Of a DNA stretch of 64,000 bases, positions 33,909 to 42,260 are shown one piece after another. Within the stretch, counting starts at the first letter, position 1, and every line of letters starts with the position of its first letter. The notes under the pieces are model-generated. The model saw nothing but the letters and a program-made list of their open reading frames with translations. It had not been told where the DNA came from and made no database searches. The DNA comes from JACRBR01 sp964371355. GTDB lineage: Bacteria; Chloroflexota; Dehalococcoidia; DSTF01; JACRBR01. The position numbers and the translations under genes were made by a program. Location of the stretch: the NCBI GenBank assembly GCA_964371355.1, contig CAYJMG010000002.1, positions 1 through 64,000 on the forward strand. The letters run 5' to 3'.

Positions 33909-34048
33909 CATTGATGCGATCAGCGCAAGCGATGGCATGGGGTGATCAGATCGTGTGATGGTTTGAAGCGATCACCGCGCGCGATGGAATCGTGTGATGA
34001 CATGGTGTGATGACACCAATGATGTTATGGAAGCAGTGATGCGATGAG
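33909..34048. repeat. Iteron-like TGATG repeats
   Basis: GTGTGATG occurs three times (33953, 33992, 34005), twice inside a longer ATCGTGTGATG (33950, 33989), and TGATGCGAT occurs near both ends (33912, 34037). They cluster between the HTH gene and the RHH-like gene. Such arrays fit a replication origin, partition site or operator for the neighbouring HTH protein. Confidence 0.55.
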
Positions 34049-34049
34049 G

Positions 34050-34415
34050 CTAGTCCTTGTGTTGGGAGAGTTGATCGAGGATCCGGTTGGCGTCCGGTTT
34101 GGCACGCCAATCTTCGTCGGCCAGCCGAAAGAGAGTGCGGATAAGTTCGTTCTGGCTCACCGTGCGATCCATCTGTTCGGAGAGCTTGAAACAAAAGCGG
34201 CGGAGCCAGCGAACCTCAGCGTCGGTCAGGCGATAGCTGTGCGACGTGTAGCCGGCATCTCCGATGTTTTCGAGCTCATCCGGAAGTTTGAGTTCGTCTC
34301 TCGGTTTTGATGCCTTCGGTTCCGTCGGCGCTGGGGGAGCGAGCTTCGGATGACTGGCGGGCTCGTCGGCGGCCTGTGTCTCCATCAGCTGAGCGAACAT
34401 TCGATCGTCGCTCAT
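34050..34415 (-). CDS. Small DNA-binding-like protein (RHH type)
   Basis: The 121-residue protein has a disordered Pro/Ala-rich N-terminus and a compact C-terminal part YRLTDAEVRWLRRFCFKLSE followed by SQNELIRTLFRLADED, the strand-helix-helix look of ribbon-helix-helix proteins. Its start overlaps the stop of the ExeA-like ATPase gene (ATGA), so it probably forms a partition-like pair with that ATPase. Confidence 0.6.
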   Translation of the reverse strand: MSDDRMFAQLMETQAADEPASHPKLAPPAPTEPKASKPRDELKLPDELENIGDAGYTSHSYRLTDAEVRWLRRFCFKLSEQMDRTVSQNELIRTLFRLADEDWRAKPDANRILDQLSQHKD

Positions 34416-35227
34416 GCAGCCTCCTCAGGTTCGATTCGCAGCCCACGGGCAGCCGTCTGGATGATGTCGGTTCCTATTTCCTCTTTCTTAGCGCTGAAAC
34501 CGGCGAGCAATGCCATGTCGCAGACCTTGCAGACCTGGCGCGGGAGCCCCAGTGACGCCCGATACACGGCCAGCGTAGCGGCGGTCGTGAAGGGGTTTAC
34601 CTTCGTGCCGGCAACCGTCATCCGGAACTGGATCATCTCGCGCGTCTCGTCGGCGTTGAGGGCCGCGAGGGCACTAGGAAACATGCGGCTCTTGAGCTCG
34701 GGAATCGCGTCGATGCGTGAGGCGAGTTCGTTCTGGCCGAACAGCACGATCTGCAAGAGCTTCTCGGTATTGGTCTCGTAGTTCAGGAGAAAGAGAATAA
34801 GGCGGAGGAGTGGTTGCCGTAGCTGTTGTGCTTCGTCGACTAGGAGAACGGGAATGCGACCGGCGTCGTTCTGCTCTCGCAGGAACGCGGCGAAGTTACG
34901 CAGGGAGCCATCGTAGGAGCGCTCAGTTTTGACGCCGAATTCTCCCGAGATCAGCCGCAGGAACGCGTTGGGCGAGCGCAGGTCAGGGGCAATAACACTA
35001 GCGACGAGGTAGGAGCCTGAGTCGGCAAGTTGTTGGGTGAGCCGGCGAATGATGGTCGTCTTGCCCGAGCCGATCGGACCGAAGACGTAAACAGGACCAA
35101 TTCGGCCCTGGATCATGTATTGGCACTTGGAGAGCACCTCGTGATGTTGCGGTGCGAGGAAGAGGAAACGCGGATCTGGCGAGATGGAAAACGGCTTCTC
35201 TTTCAGGCCATAGAACTCTTCATACAT
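34412..35227 (-). CDS. ExeA-like AAA+ ATPase
   Basis: The 271-residue protein starts with MYEEFYGLKEKPFSISPDPR, the hallmark of ExeA/GspA-like ATPases, and has Walker A GPIGSGKTT (about 50-58) and Walker B VLLVDEAQQL (about 135-144). These ATPases occur in secretion, transposition (TniB-like) and plasmid maintenance. A strong promoter with a palindrome is 33 bp upstream. Together with the overlapping RHH-like gene it likely serves maintenance or transfer of the element. Confidence 0.85.
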   Translation of the reverse strand: MYEEFYGLKEKPFSISPDPRFLFLAPQHHEVLSKCQYMIQGRIGPVYVFGPIGSGKTTIIRRLTQQLADSGSYLVASVIAPDLRSPNAFLRLISGEFGVKTERSYDGSLRNFAAFLREQNDAGRIPVLLVDEAQQLRQPLLRLILFLLNYETNTEKLLQIVLFGQNELASRIDAIPELKSRMFPSALAALNADETREMIQFRMTVAGTKVNPFTTAATLAVYRASLGLPRQVCKVCDMALLAGFSAKKEEIGTDIIQTAARGLRIEPEEAA

Positions 35228-35259
35228 ACGGCTCCTTTGGATACATGATGGTTGATCGA

Positions 35260-35288
35260 CTATCTCAAAGTTGGCCCAACTCTGTCAA
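35260..35288 (-). promoter_or_regulatory. Promoter with internal operator for the ATPase operon
   Basis: On the minus strand TTGACA (35288-35283) and AGATAG (35265-35260) are 17 bp apart, close to consensus. The spacer holds the palindrome AGTTGG-c-CCAACT (35269-35281), so a repressor would block RNA polymerase. A similar half-site AAGTTGGGC occurs near 37198, upstream of the 36526-37116 gene. Confidence 0.7.
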
Positions 35289-35344
35289 TAGGTAGTTGAT
35301 GTGGCGCAACTTTACGCGCCGGAGGTCATTCTCTGGGAGGAAAG

Positions 35345-35377
35345 AAGCCCGCCATCATTGCGAAACGAGAGCGGGCT
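35345..35377 (-). terminator. Possible terminator after the small-gene operon
   Basis: AGCCCGC (35377-35371) and GCGGGCT (35351-35345) form a 7-bp stem around a 19-nt loop on the minus strand, followed by TCTTTCC. It lies just past the DUF2958 stop at 35393. Confidence 0.4.
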
Positions 35378-35392
35378 GTAATGAAGGTGGTC

Positions 35393-35686
35393 TTACATGA
35401 ACTCCTTCAGGGTGTGATCGGTGCCGAAAAAGAGGTCGCGTTCGATGGCTAGACCGAGCGGTCCTCTGACGGACTCCAGTTCAGACAGCGAGAAGTAGCC
35501 GATCTCCTTCTCGTGTCCATCGACCAGTCCAAAGAACAGGTCTTCGCCATCAAATTCGGTGGCGTACCAGGTCCAGTTGGAGCTGGGGGTGAAGAACTTG
35601 ACGACAATGGGTGCATCAAAGCCGAGCTCTTCGGTGCTCCGCAGAGGTGGGAGTGCCCTGCGGATCTCCTCGGTCAGCAAGTTCAT
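35393..35686 (-). CDS. DUF2958 protein
   Basis: From the ATG at 35686 the 97-residue product matches the DUF2958 pattern found on plasmids and integrative elements: MNLLTEEIRRALPPL, VVKFFTPSSNWTWYATEFDG, DLFFGLVDGHEKEIGYFSL and SELESVRGPLGL (each quoted separately). Function is unknown. It ends a tight run of small genes on the minus strand. Confidence 0.88.
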   Translation of the reverse strand: MNLLTEEIRRALPPLRSTEELGFDAPIVVKFFTPSSNWTWYATEFDGEDLFFGLVDGHEKEIGYFSLSELESVRGPLGLAIERDLFFGTDHTLKEFM

Positions 35687-35913
35687 GTGCTGCCTCCCGA
35701 GACGGTTGCTGCGCTGCGGAGCTTGCGCTTCACGGCCTGGTGACAGACACAGTCGCAGCGGATGGCGCCATCGAGTTCGATCTCCTCGCAGAGGTGATCG
35801 GCAATCTCGCCGCCAAGTTCGAGGCAGAGCAGGCCGCATTCCTCGATAGGCGCCAGGGCTTCGTCCGCCGCCGACTGCAAGCAGTCGTCGCAGACGTGTG
35901 TGGTCTGACTCAT
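35683..35913 (-). CDS. Small cysteine-rich protein
   Basis: The 76-residue product has several Cys pairs (CDDCLQ, CGLLC, CDCVC) and an acidic centre, so it may bind zinc or iron. It overlaps the DUF2958 gene by 4 bp (ATGA). No family is recognised; such small metal-binding proteins are common in element backbones. Confidence 0.55.
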   Translation of the reverse strand: MSQTTHVCDDCLQSAADEALAPIEECGLLCLELGGEIADHLCEEIELDGAIRCDCVCHQAVKRKLRSAATVSGGST

Positions 35914-35948
35914 CCTTCGTCTCCTAATTGGTGCTTGAAAGAGAAGAC

Positions 35949-36278
35949 CTAGAGTCGAGCTCGTCGCTCAACTTTGGTTCCGGGAGCGACGGCAAACTGC
36001 TCGTGCCGTAGGGCGAGCGTGATGACGACCGGATCCGGAAGCGGAGCGTCCTCCCCTCTGTGGCAGACAGCCTGCAACTGCTCGACAAGCGAGTCCGGTG
36101 GCAAGCCGATGCCGACGATAACGACGTGTGCTTTCTCGTTGAGGAGAATGCGGTAGGCAGAGGCGTCGATGTCGAGGCCGAAGACAAGGTCTCGGCTCTT
36201 CTCGTAGGCTCGACCAGCGAGTTCCCAATCGTCGAAGTGGAACGAGAGTGACCAGAACGGCCGCGGTTCAGGCTTCAT
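35949..36278 (-). CDS. Hypothetical small protein of the island
   Basis: The 109-residue product has mixed strands and helices (FWSLSFHFDDWELAGRAYE, AHVVIVGIGLPPDSLVEQL) and no known motif. It overlaps the next upstream gene by 4 bp and shares the minus-strand run of small genes, which supports it being real. Confidence 0.5.
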   Translation of the reverse strand: MKPEPRPFWSLSFHFDDWELAGRAYEKSRDLVFGLDIDASAYRILLNEKAHVVIVGIGLPPDSLVEQLQAVCHRGEDAPLPDPVVITLALRHEQFAVAPGTKVERRARL

Positions 36279-36511
36279 GAGCGTGACTGCCGCTGGCGCC
36301 GAAACTGGGCCGGTCGTTCCTGACGGGACTCCCGTTCCTCTCCCTCCTCGTTCTTGGGGCGGACCATGGGCCGCAGGCGATAGATCGCTTGACGGGCCTG
36401 GGCGAGAGAGCGGTCGAGCTCACCTAGGAGCTGACTGGCATCCTCTCGCCATTCGGTCCAGTTGCGCGGTTCGCGCACCTCCTCTTCTTCGTTGCGATTG
36501 TTCCGTGGCAA
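36275..36511 (-). CDS. Small charged helical protein
   Basis: The 78-residue product has an acidic N-terminus (RNEEEEVREP), a helix (ASQLLGELDRSLAQARQAI) and a basic tail. No family is recognised. It is coupled to the downstream gene by an ATGA overlap. A comparable small helical protein lies at 54.5 kb. Confidence 0.5.
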   Translation of the reverse strand: MPRNNRNEEEEVREPRNWTEWREDASQLLGELDRSLAQARQAIYRLRPMVRPKNEEGEERESRQERPAQFRRQRQSRS

Positions 36512-36525
36512 TGCTTAGGTTCCTT

Positions 36526-37116
36526 TCAGGAAGTTGGCGCACTCAACTGCAGCAAGTCCGCAAAGGCTTGCTGAGCTGGGGCGATGGTCACGTGGACGGG
36601 TTTTTTGATCAGGAGCAAAAAGAGAGCTGCTTCCTGAGCGGCCATTAGGGCCTCACGATTGAGGTTGGTCTGCTCCTGGCTGTACTGCTCGTACTTGGCG
36701 CTAAGAGCCTTAACGTCCTCCTCTTCGAGGAAGATGGCGCCTTCGCCTTCACAGGCTTGGCATTCTTGCCAGGGAAGTCGGTGCTCCAGACACACCAGAG
36801 CTTCGACCGCTCCGTCCGGATAACAGACCTCGCAGGAGCCGATGCTGCATTCCCGTTCCTGCTCATGGGCTTCGGCCTGGGCCTTCTTATCGGCCTTGTT
36901 GACCTTTCCGTTCTTGGCGCCATTAGCGCGCCGCAGCTGGGCTTTGGCGATCTGCTGGCGGGTCTGCCAGTCGAGTTCCGATCCCGCCCATTCGTTGAGA
37001 CTGTGAACTTCGACGGGTGTTGGCAGACGGATATCGAGCGTAAGGGTGAGGACGCTCTCCCGACCGTGCTCGCTACCGCCGACCTTGGCGCTCTGAATTG
37101 TGGCTCTGCTGTTCAC
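36526..37116 (-). CDS. Hypothetical protein with a cysteine-rich centre
   Basis: I chose the GTG at 37116 (GGAG 7 nt upstream), giving 196 residues. The N-terminal half is beta-rich (LTLTLDIRLPTPVEVHSL), a basic helix follows (about 55-90), then a Cys-rich stretch with CSIGSCEVCYPDG, VCLEHRLPW and CQACEGEG that resembles a treble-clef or zinc ribbon, and a C-terminal helix with EALMAAQEAALFLLLI. Unknown function; one of the small-gene run. Confidence 0.55.
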   Translation of the reverse strand: MNSRATIQSAKVGGSEHGRESVLTLTLDIRLPTPVEVHSLNEWAGSELDWQTRQQIAKAQLRRANGAKNGKVNKADKKAQAEAHEQERECSIGSCEVCYPDGAVEALVCLEHRLPWQECQACEGEGAIFLEEEDVKALSAKYEQYSQEQTNLNREALMAAQEAALFLLLIKKPVHVTIAPAQQAFADLLQLSAPTS

Positions 37117-37277
37117 ACAAGGGCTCCTTTCACTTAGGCAACCTGATGCTGACACCGGCCTATTGAGATGTGCCGGATATGTCCATAACCAAGACGAAAG
37201 TTGGGCTGAGAAGTGGAGAGACGGGCGTTTGCTGAAAGCAAACCCTTATAAGGAACCATGACGAGGGCGGCTTCAGG

Positions 37278-37323
37278 TCAAGGGCGAGGCTCTGAAAAGA
37301 GCAGAGTTCATCTTGACCCTTGA
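37278..37323. terminator. Possible hairpin between two small genes
   Basis: TCAAGGG (37278-37284) and CCCTTGA (37317-37323) pair around a GC-rich inner region that also contains GAGGCTCT/AGAG. It lies just after the 37346-37660 gene in its transcription direction. No long T-run follows, so this is weak. Confidence 0.35.
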
Positions 37324-37345
37324 GTTGAAGAAGAGCCCTCGGCCA

Positions 37346-37660
37346 TCATCGGCTTCGTGGTTGGGAAGGGAGGTGGGCGGTCTTGGCCTCGAGTGTTTCG
37401 ATGCGCGTGCCATGGTCGTCGAGGCGATCCGTGTCGTGGGACTGCAAACGTTCGATAGTAGCGAGCTGCTGCGTGTGTCGCTGCTGCGTGTCGAGGACAG
37501 TTTTCAATGCTTCCTCGACGGTATCGAGACGCCGGTCGATTTTCACGACGTGGCCGGCGACGAGGTCAAGGCGTGTGTTCACGCCCTTGAGTTCCTTCCT
37601 TATCGGAGAGAGTTTCTTGTCAAAGAGCTTATCGAGTTGTTCGAGACTGATGTCCGCCAT
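37346..37660 (-). CDS. Hypothetical coiled-coil protein
   Basis: The 104-residue product is almost wholly helical with heptad-like spacing (LEQLDKLFDKKLSPIRKEL, TRLDLVAGHVVKIDRRLDTV, IERLQSHDTDRLDDHGTRI), so it likely forms a coiled coil. No family is recognised. It begins a minus-strand small-gene block and is the last gene before the VapBC pair. Confidence 0.55.
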   Translation of the reverse strand: MADISLEQLDKLFDKKLSPIRKELKGVNTRLDLVAGHVVKIDRRLDTVEEALKTVLDTQQRHTQQLATIERLQSHDTDRLDDHGTRIETLEAKTAHLPSQPRSR

Positions 37661-37725
37661 CGTGGACGGATTATCTCACAAGAGGAATGATGTCGGTCAA
37701 TGGGGTGTTTGTAGATCAGAGGGAG

Positions 37726-38115
37726 TCACAGTTCGACGACGCGTAGGTCGGAAACGCCCTCAAAGTCGTGCGCGTTTCGCGTGACGAGCGTGAGGTCGTG
37801 ATGCAAGGCTGTGGCCGCGATCAGAAGGTCGAAGTCGGTGCGTGACTTGCCTTGTCGGCGTAGTTGTGCGCGGAGCTCCGCAAATCGCAACAGAATCGCA
37901 TCGGTGATTGGTATAAGCGCGAAGTCTTGAAGCTTCATTCTGAGATCGAAGATTGCGTCATCGGGAGAGGTGTGGTGAAACGCACCTTCGTAGAGCTCAG
38001 CCAGGGTTATGAAGCTGAGTGCGAGGCGTTGGTAGCGCAGCTCCCTCGGAAGGGCTTCCTTTGCCTTGCCAAGAACCGAGCCGATGAGAAAGCTGGTGTC
38101 GAGTAGGTATGGCAT
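37726..38115 (-). CDS. vapC: PIN-domain toxin, VapC type
   Basis: The 129-residue protein begins YLLDTSFLIGSVLGK with the first catalytic aspartate at residue 6, has a conserved TLAELYEG glutamate, and SRTDFDLLIAATALHHDLTLVTRN with two more acidic residues. It is a ribonuclease toxin of the VapC family. The antitoxin gene directly upstream starts at a non-standard codon. Confidence 0.9.
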   Translation of the reverse strand: MPYLLDTSFLIGSVLGKAKEALPRELRYQRLALSFITLAELYEGAFHHTSPDDAIFDLRMKLQDFALIPITDAILLRFAELRAQLRRQGKSRTDFDLLIAATALHHDLTLVTRNAHDFEGVSDLRVVEL

Positions 38116-38121
38116 TGGCCG

Positions 38122-38313
38122 TTAGGCGCGGCTACCTGTCCTCCGCCAGAGACGGATGTCCTCCGCCAGCTTGTCCGTGTCGGTTGAAGCCCATGAGCCG
38201 GCGAGGCTACCCAGGGCACGCCAGGCTTCCTTAGGGCTGTAGTTGTGCCAGATGTCCTTCTCGTCGACCGGAGTCAAGTAGGACTCGACGAATGTTGAAA
38301 TGCGTTTTGTCAG
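38122..38313 (-). CDS. vapB: VapB-like antitoxin, probably starting at CTG
   Basis: The 63-codon frame begins with CTG at 38313, has GGAGGTG ending 7 nt before it, and stops 6 nt before the vapC ATG. It reads (M)LTKRISTFVESYL..DIWHNYSPKEAWRALGS...WASTDTDKLAEDIRLW, an acidic, helix-rich sequence as expected for an antitoxin. No ATG, GTG or TTG can begin this frame. Its spacing with vapC supports translation. CTG starts are rare but real. Confidence 0.65.
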   Translation of the reverse strand: MTKRISTFVESYLTPVDEKDIWHNYSPKEAWRALGSLAGSWASTDTDKLAEDIRLWRRTGSRA

Positions 38314-38525
38314 ATGGTTTCACCTCCCATGGATCGATTATCTCATGGACGGCAAGTGCGGCGTCCGTGCCGCCGAATTAAGAGCCGATAGCACGAGCCT
38401 GCGGGCGTGCGGCTATGAGTTAGTTCAACGAGCCAGCGCCTGAGATTCCGGTGCCTAGCTGAGGCTAGAAGCAGAGGTCGCATAACGTGGATTGTGCGAC
38501 GCAGTCGGAGAAGCGGAAAAGAGTA

Positions 38526-39563
38526 TCAACCCGCTCGGTGATCACCCGAATCCCTCCGAGCGTCGTGCGTAAGAAGGACAGCGATCGCTGCGCCCACCAG
38601 TGCCGAAATTAGGTTTGGCAAGGTTGGGATCAAGTCTGTGCGCTCGCGTTTGATTTGCTCTTGGCCATTGATTTTCACACTGTCCGCAACGCCGTCTTCC
38701 AGTCGCAGGCCCTTGGCGGAGAAGAAGAACTTGCCATAGTTGCGGAAGCGTATGTCGATGGAAGACGTAGGTGCCTCAATGACCTCGTCATCTAGTGTGA
38801 ACTTTGCCGTCGCGTAGTGAAGTGTCATTGCCGTCGCGCCATCAGCCAATTTGAACGAGTCATCCGCTCCATAGAGATTTATCCCGGAGTCATAGGAAAA
38901 GGGCTCGTCCTCCGGAATCTGCCCGACCGGGATCCTAAGAGTCCAGCAAAGTCTGTTACCGGCTTCAACCTCTGTTCTGCCATCAACCTGGTACGCCGTG
39001 ACCCCAGCTTGCATCGTCAGCTGGAACGGCGCGCTATCGAAGACGAACGCAAAACGATAGTTGCCTCCGGATTCTAGGTCGTGGAAGGCGATTGGTCCTT
39101 GCTCGTGTGGCAACACGATTGCCTGCCGGCCCGGTGCGGGCCAGAATCGTAAGTAAAGTGGTTGATCGCTGGTAGCTTTGACTTCAAGCACGTGCGGATC
39201 GACCAATTCCAACGATCCGGCGACTTCCTTAACGGGCCAGTTGTTCTTAATCTCGTCGAAGAGTCTGTCGCCGCACAATTGGAGCTCGACGCGGCTGCCC
39301 GTTAGTGGAGGCAATCGAAGCAACGTTGTAGCACGCATCCTACCGTCGACGTAGAACAGGGGGTTCGAATCGGTTTGAGTGACCGGGACGTACTCAAGGT
39401 GTAGCGGACTTCCGAGTGTCGCATCGGACTCGAAGTTACCGGATATTTCGCGAGTCTCTTCACTCCGCTGCGCCCACAGGAACGATGCCAACATGGCAAG
39501 TAGCGCGGCCAAAAGGATCAATCCTGCGCGCACGATCGGCCGATTGAGAGTCCGAAATCGCAT
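38526..39563 (-). CDS. Membrane protein with an extracellular domain
   Basis: The 345-residue protein has an N-terminal membrane helix (AGLILLAALLAMLASFLWA), a long extracellular beta-rich domain, and a C-terminal helix (LISALVGAAIAVLLTH) followed by a short basic tail. No family is recognised. It is transcribed like the uncharacterised group further upstream and could belong to it. Confidence 0.6.
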   Translation of the reverse strand: MRFRTLNRPIVRAGLILLAALLAMLASFLWAQRSEETREISGNFESDATLGSPLHLEYVPVTQTDSNPLFYVDGRMRATTLLRLPPLTGSRVELQLCGDRLFDEIKNNWPVKEVAGSLELVDPHVLEVKATSDQPLYLRFWPAPGRQAIVLPHEQGPIAFHDLESGGNYRFAFVFDSAPFQLTMQAGVTAYQVDGRTEVEAGNRLCWTLRIPVGQIPEDEPFSYDSGINLYGADDSFKLADGATAMTLHYATAKFTLDDEVIEAPTSSIDIRFRNYGKFFFSAKGLRLEDGVADSVKINGQEQIKRERTDLIPTLPNLISALVGAAIAVLLTHDARRDSGDHRAG

Positions 39564-39946
39564 GAGTCACGTTGTGCTGTCGCGATGCCTCGCGGGTCCG
39601 AGAGGTGATGAAGGATACTATGAACGACGCGATCCCGATTCGCATTATGGTTTGTAGACATCGCGGGCTCGCTCTTCGGGAAGGATATCCATCGCAAGCG
39701 GCGTTATGATTTCGGCCGCTCCTGCATCAGTTGGTCGGGAAAGCTCACCTGGGGGCGCAGCGGCTGGTGAGCTCTTCTCAGTCTGGTTCACGAGGGCGGT
39801 TGAAAATCGTATTGAAAGGTATCGAGGAGATCTTCGACTTGTTCGCCAGTTGTGCAGGATCCAGTTGATCGTAGTCCGCTCATAGGCACGGAGGTCGCGA
39901 CGGACAATAAGATATTGTGCGACGTGACCGTTGAAGCGCGGAGTTC
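39564..39946. other. Gap with a doubtful small frame
   Basis: No secure gene. A minus-strand frame at 39645-40031 (128 codons, MPFPLAAKRILAQL... to the end) overlaps the last 85 bp of the 39947-40690 gene in another frame. It could be a C-terminal continuation through a frameshift, a separate small gene or chance. I do not call it as a gene. Confidence 0.3.
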
Positions 39947-40690
39947 TTAGCGACCACAAAGTACCCGACGAAACCTTGGAGTGGCCGATGAGCTGAGCAA
40001 GGATTCGCTTAGCAGCGAGCGGAAAAGGCAAGCCAGCCGCTCCTCTCCATAGAGGGCTTTTAGTGCTCGTGAGACGGCTTCCTCCGTCGCTCGTGATACT
40101 TCGTCCGATGTGAAGTCGAGCCTCCGGTCGACACTCTGCACATCACTAGGGGCGACGCTGACACGCTCGAGTTGCTCGGCCAGTCTCACTTCGGTGGGGT
40201 AAGTATCTATGCTCAAGAAGCTATCTGCGTCACGGATGCGCTGAAGTTGTGCCTCTAACTGTCTTCTCACGCGAGCAACGCGTACACGTCGAAAGGACTT
40301 TACCTCGAAGACCTTGTCGATGACGAGAGTGTGGATACCGCCTCGCGTTTCAATGTGCCCGAGAAACTGATCCATAACGAGGCGACCGCCGGCGGAGAAC
40401 ATTCCGCTAAGGAAAGCCTCTGACGCGTCGGTCTGGGGACTCTTCAACTCAAGAATCAGAAGTTCGGCGAGCAGTAGTTCGCAGACTCTACCCTTCGTCT
40501 GCCTAAGCAGCTGGCCATCGATTTGGTGCCTTATTGCAATGAGCGGCTCTCGGGCCGGGCTTTCGTCCTCTGTACACGCCGCGAATGCGACCTCAAAGCA
40601 TCGCTGCGTGCGCGGACCTATGCGGACCGCCTTATTCGCTGCGTCGATAAGGCGTGAAGGGAGCAGCGAGGGATCCAAGTAGTCGGTCAA
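39947..40690 (-). CDS. Hypothetical protein, possible PD-(D/E)XK nuclease-like fold
   Basis: From TTG 40690 the 247-residue protein is mainly helical, with GGIHTLVIDKVFEVKSFRR in the middle, a D-x5-E-x-K pattern like the core of PD-(D/E)XK nucleases, and a helical C-terminus. An ATG at 40713 with AGGAG before it opens a 9-codon reading frame whose stop overlaps this TTG (TTGA), which could be a coupling leader or a frameshift. It is the third gene of the group next to the restriction system. Confidence 0.5.
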   Translation of the reverse strand: MTDYLDPSLLPSRLIDAANKAVRIGPRTQRCFEVAFAACTEDESPAREPLIAIRHQIDGQLLRQTKGRVCELLLAELLILELKSPQTDASEAFLSGMFSAGGRLVMDQFLGHIETRGGIHTLVIDKVFEVKSFRRVRVARVRRQLEAQLQRIRDADSFLSIDTYPTEVRLAEQLERVSVAPSDVQSVDRRLDFTSDEVSRATEEAVSRALKALYGEERLACLFRSLLSESLLSSSATPRFRRVLCGR

Positions 40691-40796
40691 CCTCTCTCGT
40701 TCGGTGTTGTCATGACTCCTGGGTGGTAAGTGCGGAATTGGCGTCCTGGAGACCGACTGAATTTCAAATCGACGCTTCGCGCACTAGCGGAACCGG

Positions 40797-42260
40797 TCAT
40801 TGTTTCATGGGCGCTGACGTTGGCGTTCCGGGGGGACTTGTTGTGCTTACAGTCGACCGCGAGTTATCTGAAACCAGGATACCGATGCCTGTGGCAACAA
40901 CTGCGACTGCGAGAAGCGCGAGTACCAGTTGTCGGAAGCGGATGCGGTTTCGAGCATTTGATTCGATCACTTCGAGTTGGGTCGCGACGCCGTCAGAAAT
41001 GCCGTAGGGCCTTGTCGAGGTTCCGCGCTGCAACAGCCTTGAGCTGGCATGGAGGTCGAGCTTGTAGCTACCAAGCACGTGCCAAGAGGTCCAAACGACA
41101 TAGCTTGCGACGAACAATGCCGCGAGCATTAGTGGCCAACCGCGCACGTCCTTGGCGAACACGCCCGTGATCAAGATTGCTACGAGTGCAGCGATCGTAC
41201 GTGTTGCTACATCGTCCGTCGTCTTATCAATCTCTCGGACGACTTCGTTCGTTTTCGTGGAGAACTCGAGAATGTGGTTCTCGAAGCTTGCCTGTGCATC
41301 CAACGCATGGGCGACCTGGTCATCAACCGCTGCGGCATAGGCAACCTCTGAGTGGGCGGTGAGTCCCTCGCCAACGCCAGACCAACCTTCCGAAATCAGT
41401 CGTGTGCGGAGAGTTCGCCGTGCGACGATGAGCCTCGTCAGCGAGGGCTCTCGTGCGACCCAGTCTACGACGTCGCGAAGAGTGGAAGCGTGTTCCTGCG
41501 CGTCGTCCTTTGTGAGCAAGAGGCTCGGGCTGGTCTCGGGGCCGAGTCGAAATTCGTACGCTCCATCGCTGCGTTGTCGGATTACCTCACTCAGCAAATG
41601 GACGGCACCGACGCTGGCCATTCCGCACAGGGCCTCGCGCAGCTCGTCTGGCGCCAGCTGCGGATCGATAGTTGAGGCGAGCCTTTGCCATGCAGGACGT
41701 TGTTCTGGCCAGTTCAGATTCGGTGCAGGCGGCGACTCGTTAGGATCTCCCAGTACGAGAGCGGTCCCCAAGCAAACCCGGCCCGCTTCCCAATTGACCA
41801 GACCCAATCTGGCCGGGCCCTTGTCGAAGACGGCTTCTGCCGCCGTCCGCAGATTCAGTTGCCGCAGCCACCGGGAAAGCGTGGCAACGGACCAACCAAT
41901 CCACGGCGTGCCCCAGGTCTCCTTCGAGAATGTCAGCACCAGCGTGCCGGTCGTGAGGTGGCTGGTTACATCGCTGTCGGTAAATCGAGATTTCGGTGGT
42001 CCCAGGATGGAGATGTCGCCGTCTGCCGACCATCCATCATCATGTGCTTCCAAGACCAGATCTGTATCGGACAAACTGATTTGCAGCTGGACGATGGCAC
42101 CAAGCGTGTTAGCTTTGCGGGCGATCGGCACCACGTCTCCGAGAGCTGCCTCTGGAACGAAGACCTGCAGACGTTCGCTGTCATCGACGCGCACGGCGTC
42201 GTCAGTTCCGGTGATCCCTATCAGTTCCCTCAATGCAACAATTGTTTCGTCAGTAAGCAC
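40797..42260 (-). CDS. Large membrane protein of an uncharacterised gene group
   Basis: The 487-residue protein has a soluble N-terminal region (about 1-350), a long helical stretch (VVREIDKTTDDVATRTI), and two or three membrane helices near the C-terminus (IAALVAILITGVFA, LMLAALFVASYVVW and LVLALLAVAVVATGIGIL). It overlaps the upstream NA37-like gene by 11 bp, so the two are coupled. The layout (large cytoplasmic domain plus membrane helices) fits a membrane effector of a defence system, but no family is recognised. Confidence 0.65.
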   Translation of the reverse strand: MLTDETIVALRELIGITGTDDAVRVDDSERLQVFVPEAALGDVVPIARKANTLGAIVQLQISLSDTDLVLEAHDDGWSADGDISILGPPKSRFTDSDVTSHLTTGTLVLTFSKETWGTPWIGWSVATLSRWLRQLNLRTAAEAVFDKGPARLGLVNWEAGRVCLGTALVLGDPNESPPAPNLNWPEQRPAWQRLASTIDPQLAPDELREALCGMASVGAVHLLSEVIRQRSDGAYEFRLGPETSPSLLLTKDDAQEHASTLRDVVDWVAREPSLTRLIVARRTLRTRLISEGWSGVGEGLTAHSEVAYAAAVDDQVAHALDAQASFENHILEFSTKTNEVVREIDKTTDDVATRTIAALVAILITGVFAKDVRGWPLMLAALFVASYVVWTSWHVLGSYKLDLHASSRLLQRGTSTRPYGISDGVATQLEVIESNARNRIRFRQLVLALLAVAVVATGIGILVSDNSRSTVSTTSPPGTPTSAPMKQ

